From NCBI GenBank assembly GCA_008933995.1, contig WARS01000030.1:3301804-3365803 (forward strand): a stretch of DNA of 64,000 bases, written 5' to 3'. The notes beneath the pieces are model-generated. The model did no database searches. It was given only the letters and a program-made list of their open reading frames with translations, and was not told where the DNA came from. Source of the DNA: Datnioides undecimradiatus (taxonomy: Eukaryota; Chordata; Actinopteri; Lobotiformes; Datnioididae). Each line of letters opens with the position of its first letter. Position 1 is the stretch's first letter. The translations under genes were made by a program, and so were the position numbers. This document shows positions 11,901 to 30,500 of the stretch, piece by piece.

Positions 11901-14900
11901 AAGAGATCAAAGGGCATCGCAGACGCGCTCTATTCCTTCCATCGGCAGATGCTTTGACTCGTCGTAGCGGGAGAGACGCACAGGTGAAACTAATCACATT
12001 AATGACGGCATTCTTCCACCGAGGTGTCCCAGTAAGCCACTGGGCGGTGAGTCGGCGTGGTGTGTGCGACACGTCAAAACAGCTGCCCTGAAAAATGCCT
12101 TCAGTTTTGTCTCGGAGTGGACCATTTTAAATTGTCACATACAGGCTAATAAGATCCATGACGGCTGCATGCCATTCCAGTTGCAGGGTTCTGCTATTGT
12201 GCGTGGCAGCTCTCTCCCATGCCATCCCAAGCCATTAATTGTGTTATTGGTTACACATGTCCTTTTCCTGTCATGAAAGCATCCAGTGCGTGATGATTTT
12301 AAACATGTTTCAGGTGGATTTAAGTTGCTGTGATCAGTATTTTCACATCCGTAACGGACACCGTGTGATGTGAAAAGGGCCGCCTGTGGTGACAACTGTG
12401 CCAAAAAATATGACCCAGCTCCATAGTTTCCCAACAGCTTGTGGAGATGACTGGCTGTAGTCACATTTTAGTCATCAGCAAGTTAGTATATTTTAAATGA
12501 CAACTTAAAATGTTTAAGTCCAGTGTCAGTCAACAGAAAGTGACTACATGTTAGTCAAAGTTTCAGACGAACCTGGATCCAGAGTCTCTGCAGGGGCATG
12601 CAATGACGCTCAATAGGGGTCTCCACAGTTGACACGGGGAATTGCAGGGGCAGACGTTGGTCTTCTCTGGGTTGTTTTTGCAGCACAGTAACACAACTTG
12701 CAACAGATACCTTTATTCACTGATTTGGTTGAAACTATGTTGTATTTTACGGAGAACACAATGCCATTAGCTAGTGGTCCTGCTGACTCTGCTCGGGGTG
12801 GGAGCTCCAATATAGGATTCAAAGGACGCAGTGCCTCAGTGTACAGTTAAATACAAAGGCAGGCTAATGTCTCTTGTTTTACTTTGCTTTGTATTCAGTG
12901 AGCCCAACATTAGCTAATCCCAACCCTATTAATAACAGAATTCAGTTTTGTATTATACAGTTCCTTCTCATCTGTCAAAGGCTTCTCTTTATATGAGCAT
13001 GTCATTGGCTGTTAATATTGACAGATGACAAATGACTGTTGACTGACGACGGCTACTGCAGCTATGAACACAATCCTGAAAACACCGCCACAAACTACTG
13101 CTCTGATCCCCTATAGGACTGCTAGCACTCATAGCTGAGTGGTGGGCTCTCAAGTGTGTCTTCAGATTGGTTGATTCGTCCCAACCAATTTGTCCGGTCG
13201 CTTCAGTGTGTTCTGTTTTTATTTTGGTCAAATTATTAAGTGTGTCCACAGATCAATAAAGAACCTTTTAGCATTGAAGTTGCTGTGTTGTTGTCATTAT
13301 CTTGCTGTTGGTCCTGGACAGCATCGTCTGGGATCCTGGGAATCGGCACACATGAAGCAGCAATCATGCATTTTTTTAAATGTTCGATAGCCGGCAACAG
13401 ACGTTTTAATCAAGTTTCCTTAAAGAAATCTAAACACACATTTTGTCATAGCTTTTAGCATCAAAGACCTATTTGTAGCTCACCACGTCTTGTAAGTTCG
13501 TTGACAAAGTTTTCCGCCACTGTACTAATGAAATTAGTACTGACTACATTCACTGTACACCTCCCATCCAGAACCAAACTCCAAACAAAGCTAGCAGGGG
13601 GCTGCATAACCCAGTAGGGCATTTAGGAGCCAGATTAAGAGTCAGATATTTCCCTCAGGCGTTAGTGGAGTACAAATCAAAAAGGAAAGTAAATATTGGA
13701 CTTATCAGGTAGCTAGAAACACAACTCCAAATAAATCTGTTAGATGTGTAAACAACCAACATGTTTGCTGTATTAACTTAAAAGGTGATGATATCAGTGT
13801 TGTGAACAAAGCCTGTTTCAGCTGCTGCTGCCAAAAATGTAAATGAGTGTTGGTTAAATGGTGTGAACGTGGCATCGATGGACACCACCGTCCCACACTG
13901 AAGAGGCCCAGGAGCACAAGGGAGCTGCTCACTACTGGTAACATTTCAAACAAATGATGCCAAGACAGCTCCAGGAGAGACCCAGTAAACAAACAATAAA
14001 CTGTTAAAACTTTGCTTTCTGTTTGTTAAGTTTAATTGCCACTTTGATTTACATCAGTTGGTTTTCCCTACTTACTGCACTGTAGTACAAGTGTGGCCAA
14101 TGACGTCCACAGGCCCACTAATTAGCACTCCATCAGGCAGAGAAGGAAGAGCTCATCAGCACAGGCACCTGCTGAGGAGATCTGCTGGAATGAAAACCTG
14201 CAGACTTTTGGCTCTCTATGGCATATGGTTAGCGACCGCTGTTACAGTACATATCACTGTACGCTATCAGTGTGTAATGGGCTTTGCCCCAATACCTATT
14301 TCAAAGTCACCTTGGTCTGGCACGGCACATTACAAAGAGCTCTGTGGATGTTACCTCTGATCGACACAAACAGTATCTCGTCAGAGACTGGTGGAGTAAA
14401 TAGTAAAACTCAAGATTAAAGTGTGTTTACATTTGCTTTTGAAGAAACGCTTTTTCTACAGAGCTGTCATGTGTCATGGAAACACAGCTGCAGCTCATAA
14501 AATTAATTATAGGTAGGTTTTATTACATTATCAGTATATTCTCTGTGCTTTTACTCACTGACCCACCTGAATCAGACTTACCTGCTGTTAATTTTATAAC
14601 ATGCAGCTGTGTCTTCTTTAAATAACCACACAGAACGGGCCGGCGTTGCCACAGTTATACTGCCGAAATGAGCAACTGCACTGTTGAATCGAGTGAATCG
14701 AGCCTTTTTATTTTAGGGCTTAAAACACACTATGTAGCGTGGCATTAGTAAGAGGAGACTTTGTCTTATCTGCAGCTTTTGTTTCAGGGAGGCTTTTCTA
14801 TCCGAAGAGCCATTCAGGATTCTGGATGATTTCTTACGAGAGTTTGCGCTCGCATCTTGTTTGTCGGCCCTAACTTTCAGAAAAGCATTGCCTCCAAACT

Positions 14901-15734
14901 CTTCACAATTGCAGATAAAGTCTTGCGATAAGACTCTTGATTTCATGACAGTCCTCTGGTTATGAAGAGAGATTTAACATTGCAACAACATACTTGTGAA
15001 AATCATAACTTTTTCCACACTGTGGCAGCTCTGCCTTCCTGTATCCTTTATATTACACAGTGGAAAAGGAGAGTAGAGGGGAGGACAAGCTGTGACGTCA
15101 CATCCAACTGATGCTCACTGCTCTTTCATTCTGGGTATCTAGTGAACTGGAGTGATTTTGGCTTTGGAAAGCAGTTGACTCTCTGGGCAGTTCACCTATT
15201 GAACTGAACAATGGACCACTTTACTCCTTGTACATATTGGATTTTCACTGAGGCTGTTTCTTTAGCAGAAAGGACTTCCAATGGAAACTCTTAACAGCGA
15301 GGGCTGCAGATAATTCAATGTTACCAAGAAAGACTATTCTTTACTGCCTTTAGCAGCACAGCCAAAATTGTATACAACTTGTGTTAGAGTGGAGTATATG
15401 ATTCAGTAGGGTCTGTCTGGAACACGAGCAGAATAAACCAGAACTACTATCTTTTTGCACAGATACCAATAATATCAAGAGCGTTGAGCTTTTTGTGATT
15501 TGAATGGACAGAATAGCAGATGACATCCAGTTTAGTGTTAAAGCATGCAGTGTTTTTCCCCCCTAACATCTAAAACCCCACTGACCCACCAGGGGGACGG
15601 TCATTAGAAATTCATGCTGTGCAGCTGAGCAACACAGGATTTCCAGTTCCAGCTGCATCCCAAAGTTTTGATATATGCCTGTGAAATTTGGGGAAATGTG
15701 GATATAATGATGCACAAGATATTGTGAATATTTC
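8948..15734. other. Intergenic, no gene recognised
   Basis: Nearly 7 kb without a supportable exon. It includes CA/AC-rich patches near 9265-9360 and 10215-10270, a GCA/GCG trinucleotide patch near 11160-11195 and a CpG-rich, non-repetitive patch near 10370-10720 that could be regulatory. The block about 13560-13880 has the feel of a dispersed repeat but I could not establish its limits. Open frames are short and unsupported. Confidence 0.5.
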
Positions 15735-16092
15735 CATTTGATTTAAAAGTGCAGCCATAACCGCATGGAGTCTTGGGGTTTGAATATTTAACTGCATCAT
15801 ATAGCCTCAATGAAGAGTTGGCAGAAGCTAGTACAGAATGATTCTGTCACTGACACTGCGGCATGAAATTATTTTTACAATCCTTAGGGAGAATTCCACT
15901 GAGTTTACACACCAAGTTTACAGGGAGCACCCATACATATGTGAAAAAAGTTGTAATTTGCCTCAAGTGATGTCATCTGAGTCAGACTAGAAGACTATTT
16001 GTCTGAAATGTAAAAAAAATGAATCTGGGGTTGTGGACGTGGAAAGTAGACCAGTCTTGGGTAGGTGTTGCATCGTGGGCAATGTAGGCACC
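15735..16092. repeat. Dispersed repeat, copy A (partner at 51500-51710)
   Basis: Three blocks here recur in the same order at 51500-51710: 'atggagtcttg' (about 15765), 'ttgcctcaagtgatgtca' (15957-15974) and 'ttgcatcgtgggcaatgtag' (16068-16087). The spacing differs: about 185 bp separates the first two blocks here but almost none in the partner, as expected of a repeat family with internal deletions. There is no coding capacity. Outer limits are not clear and may extend to about 15600 and 16180. Confidence 0.5.
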
Positions 16093-17091
16093 AGCTTTTT
16101 ACAAGGAACAAGGGTGCATGAAGTAAAAAGGACAATATATCAGGCACTGCTGCATCAGTTCTGATCCATCAGGAGTCTGACAATGTTATTTCAGTGCAAT
16201 GCTGAATCAGTGGAGTACTCTCTAAAAATGACACAGGGAGCTAAAAAGGGAGAGGTGGATGTGTGTGGACGTGAAGCTATGATGTGATATAAATACAGTT
16301 GCAATGGAAAGGAGGATGGGTAAAAAGTCACAATATTAAGTGCTGTAGTGGAAGAACAGTACATTTCACATGAATGTACAGCCAGATGGGAGTGCATCAG
16401 GGGTGAGGGAAGAAATGGGACACAGACTGAGCCTGCACCATTTGCATTTCAGCAAGAAGTGCAGCGGTGGTAGGGAGAGTCGCTTGGAGTGGAGGCGCAC
16501 CAGAGTCAGCTGCAGTGCAGGTAATTCTGAATGTGTGAAACATGCGCCGTTAGGGATGAATAATGGAAGGCGGTTGCGGTTCAGGTAGCGTGCAGTGCTG
16601 GCGCTCACACAACAGACTGCAACCAAAAGGGAAGTCTTATGCCTGAGATACAAATTAGATATGTTCAGAGTGAGACATGTGAAAAGGTTAAGTGAGAAGT
16701 CACATTCACCTTATTAAATTCTCCAAATTACCCACACACACTTGTCTGCACACATACACTCCCCCACAACAGGTACCAGACTATTCCTCGCTGCATCTTG
16801 GTATTTGCTCTATAGTCTCACATCTACAACATTTACACTTGGAGTAAAGCACACATCAGTACAATAATCTCCCAGAGACCTGCATGATAATACCAAGAGG
16901 TCACAGGGCTGAGAAGCAGGTGCTGTCCTATCATTGTGCCCACGGAGAAAAGAGCCAAGGCTTCTGTCACTGCTGAGTGCTGCTGCATGAGCAAGCTGCA
17001 GAGAAAGGCCTTGGAGAGGCACTGGGGAGACAGTGCACCATTCAACCAAATCATCAGGGCCATCAATGTAATGAGAGCCGATCGGTCCTGA
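16093..17091. other. Intergenic, no gene recognised
   Basis: No exon, splice-bounded frame or RNA gene is visible. The frame at 16366-16653 has no recognisable domain. Confidence 0.5.
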
Positions 17092-17255
17092 GCAAAGAAA
17101 GGAAGGCAAGGAGAGGGAAGAGGAAGAAAGGGAGAGAGGGGGTGTGTGGGATGGGGGAGGGAGGGCATAATGGAAAGAGTAAAGAGAGATGGGGGAGAGA
17201 GGAGTGGGTGGGTGGTGGGTAGAGAGAAAGAGGAACTCAAGAGGAGATATAGATA
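17092..17255 (+). repeat. Homopurine-rich (GA)-type tract
   Basis: About 160 bases of almost only A and G ('aaaggaaggcaaggagaggg' and similar), with G-rich runs near 17141-17170 and 17200-17220. The long minus-strand frame over it (16810-17424, Ser/Pro/Leu-rich) is a product of the antisense pyrimidine tract and not a gene. Confidence 0.7.
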
Positions 17256-20200
17256 TAGCATGAAGCACGGGAGTATATGGAAAAGTTTCTAAAGAGGGAT
17301 GGACGGTAAATGGATTAAGGCCTGTGGCAGAAAACAGGGAATGGTGGGAAATCCTTGAGGAGAGATAGTGACTCGGCAAATAAACATTTTTTTTCTCTCC
17401 ATCACCATGTTTACATGAGAACATCAGAGGCTGAATAACACAAAGGAGGCCAACTGCTGGGCACTTGAGACTTTGGCACTCAAACTGTCAAGAAAAAAAA
17501 CACATCACACAAAAGGGCAGAGAGACGAAGGGATGACAAGATAGCGGCAGTTAGCCAAAGAAAGAATTTACCTTAATTTTCTTTGTACCGCAACTAGAAA
17601 CAAAATTGATCAGTGAGGAAGTCTGTAATTTTAAAATGTTGTTCACAGCAGGGTGCTGATATTTAATTAAAGTGCCATTTCCGTGATTTAGTCCATTAGC
17701 TTCTCATTCTCATAGCGCCATCAACTCTGTCATTTCCACGGCAGTGACAACCTGGCCTATTGTTTGCGATCAGAGAAGCTGAACTTCCAAGAGGTCATTA
17801 CTCATTTCTGGCATTCGACTCGGCTCCGGAAGAGAAAGCCATAAATTATTTCTCTCACACATAATCCCGGTGCCAAAGCTGTGTGTCAATCATTTCGGAG
17901 TCACTCCCGGCCCCCTCATGACTGTTCCGTCACGTCCGGCCCAGCGGATCATCTATCAGTGGGCGATCGTCCGTTTGGACGGGTACCCTCTGTTATTACC
18001 CTCACGTCTTGGGCCCCCAGCTGAATTACAATTGCAGAGTCAGTGAAGAGCCAGGAAGCTGAAAGGGCTGAGCCCGGGTAACGAGCTCTGGGGTGGGTAA
18101 TTAATGCCTCCATTTCCCCCGTTGGTATTGTCAGGGGGGAGGTGGCATTGATCAGAGCAAGATGAGGCCGGAGGGAAGTGGGCGACAGGCCGAAGGCACC
18201 ACAGGGGGGATTAAGTCAAAATGTGGAGAAGAAAAAAAAGATGGATGGATGAATGGAGAGGTGAAAGAGAGGGAGAGAAAGAAGAAAAGGGGGAATGGGG
18301 GCTTCAAGCCTGGCAGAGTTGCTCCTCTTGAGATGGGCCTTCCGCTGGGGCTGGCAATTCTGTCAAAAAGCCTGCAGCTCTGACTGACACTTCAAACCAA
18401 TAAAAAACACACTGTAGTTTTGTACTCTTCTATCAGAATTGTAAAGCAGAGACATCCAGAGGGAAAATGATGTGGAATCCAAAGCTGCAGTTCACACAGC
18501 AGATGCTGTAGATGCCATACAATCAATGTTTTATAAAAAACAACGACCTCCACATACCACAACTCAAGATTTCCACAAATAAGATCACAGAGGCAAAGTC
18601 GGATATATCGTATCGGCCACTGTGCAAGGTCAGTCGAGAAAGGGAAAACACAACGTGCTGTAATGGTGCATCGCCTAAACAAATGTAAGGGCTCACATAA
18701 CCAGAACTGAACTGCCACTAAAATAGCAGGAAGTCGGAAAAAAGCCAATTGATACTGTGAAACAACAGAATACGCAATTCACTTTTCTCTACCCTGAGGG
18801 ACTTAGTCACCACGTATTAAAGGACGCAGTGCAATATATATAAAAAAAAGCCAGAAGCCACATGGGAGTAAGTGGAGTGACCGTGGCAGCCACCATCGCT
18901 CTTACTGCCACGTCTTTAGCTGTAGTCTCCCTGACCCTGTCTCTGTTTGCCTGGGAGGCAAGGCCTGGCGCTGTTGACGATAAAACAAACAGACAGGCCC
19001 CATTTATACAGTCAGGTGTCATGACAAGGGATAAACAGCCGACCGCTTCAGGCCTCTTGAGGCACAGTCTACACTAATAGTAGAGGCTATCATCATCCTC
19101 ATCCTCACCATCACCCTCATGATCATCATCATCAAGAGCGGCAATAGTGGTGTTGGCAGAAGCTCCTAGGTGCCTGTTGGGAAACGGACAAGTACTGACT
19201 CAGATTGGACAGAACTCAAGGGCCGCACTGTTTACTTTGCTGGGCTGTATTCATTCGTGTCACTGAATTAATCGAGTCAAAAAAAAAAAAAGCAATTGCC
19301 AAAAACATTGCTGGGGAAGAGGGGGTGTGAAGAAGAAAAAAAAGAACAGTCTCGAGTAGAGCGAGGCGGCCGTCGCAAAGCACGCGGCAGGAATGACAAG
19401 AGTGTGGCTGTCATCGCGAGGGATGAAAAACAGCACCTCTCAAACGAGGCGAGGCAGCGGCTGCCTCTTGCGCCAGCGAGGAAGGGGATGCGCGGGGACC
19501 ACAAACGCAATTATCTTCACGCCAGCTTTGTTGTTTGTCAGAACTGGCACGCATTTAAGGACTTGGGTGTACTGATTATATGACACCCGGAGAGCCTTCG
19601 GGGTGGACAAGAGGCAGCCGGCAGGGAGTCATTACCCAAGCCAAATAAACTTCTCATTTATTTTTCCGTCGGGGTAAAGCATCAACAGGAATAAACAATG
19701 GCTGATAGATACTCAATCACCAAAGGCGCGCACCCTTGCACTGGGTGTTTTTCCTTTTGAAGATCCAATTACAAAGTCCTAGCATCAAATCATGGGAAAT
19801 AACGACTCATATAGGATGCGTGGATGAGAATCCAAAAAAGGTTGTCGGGGCACCCTTAGGACTGTGTTCAGATATGATCTGGTGTCTGGGAGTGGAATCA
19901 CATATGACCACCTGACAGATGGCATAATGTGGGCACAGGGGTTATTTTCTGACAGTGTGAAAATCATGATGCTGGCACCTTTCAATATCGCCAGCTGGTC
20001 TTTTTCATAGCATTCCGTCTAATTTCGGCAGGAAATAAAGAAAGCTATTTTCTTCATTTTGTCATGCCTCCCCAGAGTGTCACCATGTTGCCCTGAGTGT
20101 AAAGCTTTGTGAAAATATTCTGAAAGCTGGTACTTAATAGCAGCTATTCTGAAAATACCTGTTGACAACCTGCAATCTCCGTGCCAGACATAGATGACCG

Positions 20201-20259
20201 TCCACACTGGCAGCTCACTGCCTGCAGTCGGCTGGTTCAATGCCAAGGTCACTCACTCT

Positions 20260-20291
<32 letters not shown>

Positions 20292-23160
20292 GGACGGGTG
20301 GAAAAACCATGGGTGAGAAGTGCTTCTTCTATACATGACTCAACAGGCCAAAAAGGGCAGACGAGAACATCCACACTAGCAAGTGCCGGTTCATAAATCT
20401 AAGGCTAAAAATAAAACCTTTTCCCCCGAAATAACAGCTTCTTGAAGAGCTCACTTTGCCTCCAATGATCTGGATCTCTAGACATGGGAGTATTCATACC
20501 TGCTCCGCGACCACGCTGAATATAAATTAGAATATGAGCACACTTTTATTGGAAAGGTCACACAAGTCTTTATTTCAGAGCATTCATGGTGTTGCACTCA
20601 CATCTGTATGCTCAACCAGACTGAGTAATTAAACAAGTCTTTACAGTCACGCTAGCTGTTGAGTGATGCTGTACTTGCATGGCGGTGCTTCACCTAGCTG
20701 CTAACATGAGCTAACGTGGGCAACTGTTGCATGTTGTGGGCGTACTTTCCAGTTTGTTGGAAGCCACCAAGATCTTCCCTGCTACTTCTTATTGAATTGA
20801 ACCAGCAGTTAGGTATTTTTGAACGGTGTCACGTCGTTTTCCCCCTGGCTCCTCGAGATCCTAAGATTCTTCGTTCCTGAGGAGGCCAAAGCAGCAAAAT
20901 ATGTACTTTTACATGAGATTTAAAAAAAAAAAACAAACCCCACACACATTTTGGCCACCACCCACCTCAAAGTAGTCACCTTGTGCAACAACACACTCGC
21001 TCCTAGCGCTCCTCTTATGTAACTTTGTGAAGATCCATCTGCGATGTGTGCTGCGTGTCAACTGAGCCTCCTCTCCCAGTGTCAAAGTCGCGCCCTTTCA
21101 GCTTGGATTTAAGTTTAGCAAAGATGAAGACGTTGCCAAATCCATCAATTAGGGCCGGTGGAGAGGGACAGTTTTGGTGGAGGCCTTTGCCATGATGGAA
21201 CACCAAAATGCCATCGCAGAAAGTTCAGGTCACTTGTGCACAATTTCCTCCTTCAGGTGCTACAGAGGACCTATCCATTGACAATCTGAACTGCGTCTGC
21301 AGGACAAAAACACTACCGTTCCTTCCTGATCATGCCCTCCTGACCTGACAAATTGACTGCCCTCTTTCACTATGCAGGTTTCCACTGCTCAGACCGCTGG
21401 TTGTTCTCTGGGTCAAAGCTTTGGTTTGACAGATTTTGATGTTTGAGGTCTATGGTGATGTGGAAATGTACGTAACTCCACTGGTGGTTGTGCCGCCTAA
21501 ATCTATATAATGAGTTCCAGTTAGCAGCTGCTGCGTAGGTGATACCAGGTCACCTTTCATACACATAGTTTGCATTTTTGCTATTTAATTATTTTAACCT
21601 TGTTTTGTTTTTTTTTTGTCGTACTCTGAAAAGTGCTAAAGAAAGTTTCCAGATCTGCATCATTTTCCACGCTACACCCACTTGGAATTTGATTGATCGA
21701 TCATTCATCCATCTCGCACAGTAGCTCTTTTAGAGTAATGTGTTGGTTGCTTGTTAAATAATGCGGCATACGTGCGCTAGGGAAAAAGTTTCCTGGCTTG
21801 TACACAAGTTCCATTATGCTTTTCCTCGAATAATATCTCATCAAGCAATTGTGTACTAAAATTGCAGCCTCTAAAGGCCGGCTATTTTTGTCAAGGCTTA
21901 CTGCACTACGCTTAAATGACACGAGTATGTTGGATATTTAATGGTGCGGGAGTGCCTTGCCTTTAACCACTCTTCTGAGGATATAATTTAGAGTCCTGTT
22001 CAGTCAGTTTGTGAAAAAAAAACCCCAAACCTTTAACCCTGTAACCCTGGAGAACAGTTTGGGGGTTAAAAGGAGTCTCCTACTAAGTGACGATGGCACA
22101 TTCGCTCCATTTTAGCATATCTCCAAGGGCGCGTGAGCAGTCCCTCTGTCAGTTTCTGCTTCTATTGATGGCGCAATTCCCATCACTTCATTTACCAAGA
22201 GCAGCGTCGCAGACGAGACCCGCTCATTTCCATTTATCGAAATCCCATTTCTGTTCCATCTGCCAACTAGTCACCTGTGAAACTAGTTTTTAACCATGAT
22301 TTGAAAGTGCGCTGACTTCACATGTCTGCCCCATCCCTTTTACTAGTGTTTATTCCCAACGATAAAAACCGCTGGAGGGGCACACACTGCCAGCGTAGGT
22401 CGTTACATTGTAAAACACCATGGCAGGGTGGCACACAACATTGTGCATTGAGAAGCTAAGTGTGTCGAGGAGGAATTAAAGAATAAATTTCCCCTTCCAA
22501 TTAAAAGACGTATTTGTGCAACGTGAGCGGAGGAAGGGAACATTATCAATGAGGGGAAGAAAACACACTGTTACAACTCAGGAGGCACAATTACTGAGGC
22601 TTGTGGTATGCAATTAAATAGTGCTATTTAGACAGCGTTGCTCCCTGCTAATAAACACAGAACATATAGAGACAAAACAGGCTTTGGATGTACCTCCGAA
22701 TCCCAACAGCTGGGGGAACAGATGACTGAAAAGTAAACACAAACAGTGGCAAAATGACTACATCAAAGGAAGATGAGGCGACTATACCACGCATATACAT
22801 AAAGAGTAAATCCTGAGATATAACTACTCACGATGTGGAGATTTAAAGGTATAATAAACAACAGTGTTGGAAAAAAAAGAATATCACAGGTTTTATTGAG
22901 TAAGATGTAGTTTCCCAGGGTACGATCCAAATGAAATGTATGTAGGGCAAGCACCACACTACTCCCACAGTGTATTAAAGCATGTTTGAGTCATTCCCCC
23001 CCTCCTCCTCTCTCTGCAGCCCCTCAAATCATACTCTGTGCGCATTGAGTGGAGCTCACTGGCATTGTTAAAAATGTACAATATAAAGCTTTAAGCTAGC
23101 AACAAGTCAAAGCGTGTCACTGAAGTAATGCAAGTGGAAATCAATTGCAAATGAGTCCTT
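17256..23160. other. Intergenic downstream of psmb5, possible conserved non-coding blocks
   Basis: No exon is recognised in this 5.9-kb stretch. Several parts (about 17640-18140, 19600-20170, 22080-22420) are non-repetitive, balanced in composition and contain TAAT/ATTA words and palindromic pieces. That is the texture of conserved non-coding elements, but conservation cannot be judged from one sequence. Also present are a (CA)n microsatellite at 20260-20287 and an ATC-type repeat at about 19091-19135. A 71-codon frame at 18862-19077 has an N-terminal hydrophobic stretch but no other support. Confidence 0.45.
20260..20287. repeat. (CA)n microsatellite
   Basis: Uninterrupted CA dinucleotide run of about 14 units in non-coding DNA. 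Confidence 0.95.
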
Positions 23161-23166
23161 TTTATT
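23161..23166 (-). terminator. psmb5: Poly(A) signal of psmb5
   Basis: TTTATT on the plus strand is AATAAA on the coding strand, 114 bases past the psmb5 stop codon. It is the nearest canonical hexamer and implies a short 3' UTR. Confidence 0.7.
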
Positions 23167-23279
23167 TATGTGTCAACCCTACTGACATTTGAAAACACTT
23201 TAAACATTGGATACTAGAATAAATTCCTAACGCCACTATTCTCTCCCCACTTTCTTTCACCTCTGTGCTCTTGGTTTGT

Positions 23280-30148
<6,869 letters not shown>

Positions 30149-30300
30149 CTTTGAAACTGTCTAATGAGCAAGCAACTTCCGCCGCGTGAGGCTGTAGAAA
30201 TATATTGAGTCGTGGCGGTAAAGTCCCACAGCGCCCCCTGTGTTTGTGGCGGACTACAAAACATGACATCCTCGATGTACAGGTACTTACCATCTGTGTG
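30149..30300 (-). promoter_or_regulatory. psmb5: Candidate psmb5 promoter
   Basis: The short gap between psmb11 and psmb5 must contain the psmb5 promoter unless transcription reads through. ACTTCCG at 30175-30181 (CGGAAGT on the gene strand) is an ETS/GABP-type site 26-33 bases before the start codon. The flank to about 30230 is CpG-rich and has no TATA box, as expected of a housekeeping gene. Confidence 0.45.
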
Positions 30301-30500
30301 AACTATGACCTAAACATATAAAAAACATTTCAAGACAAAAACAAATAAGTACCGGTTTTTATGTCAGACTGTATTAATTATGAAATGAAGATTTATCCTA
30401 AGTGGCTGATAAAACTGTCTGAAATGAAAAAGATGCTAAATGCAGTTTTGACTTTACATAGTTCCTAACCTTTACCCCCCTGTTCCCCCACATTTTTGCT

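Noticed and set aside
13560-13880. Possible dispersed repeat
   Set aside because: Parts look familiar, but I could not find terminal repeats or a second copy in the window, so no feature was called.
16810-17424. 204-codon minus-strand open frame, the longest in the gene-poor half
   Set aside because: It covers the antisense of a homopurine tract, so it is low-complexity Ser/Pro/Leu/His. It has no domain and no splice or start context.
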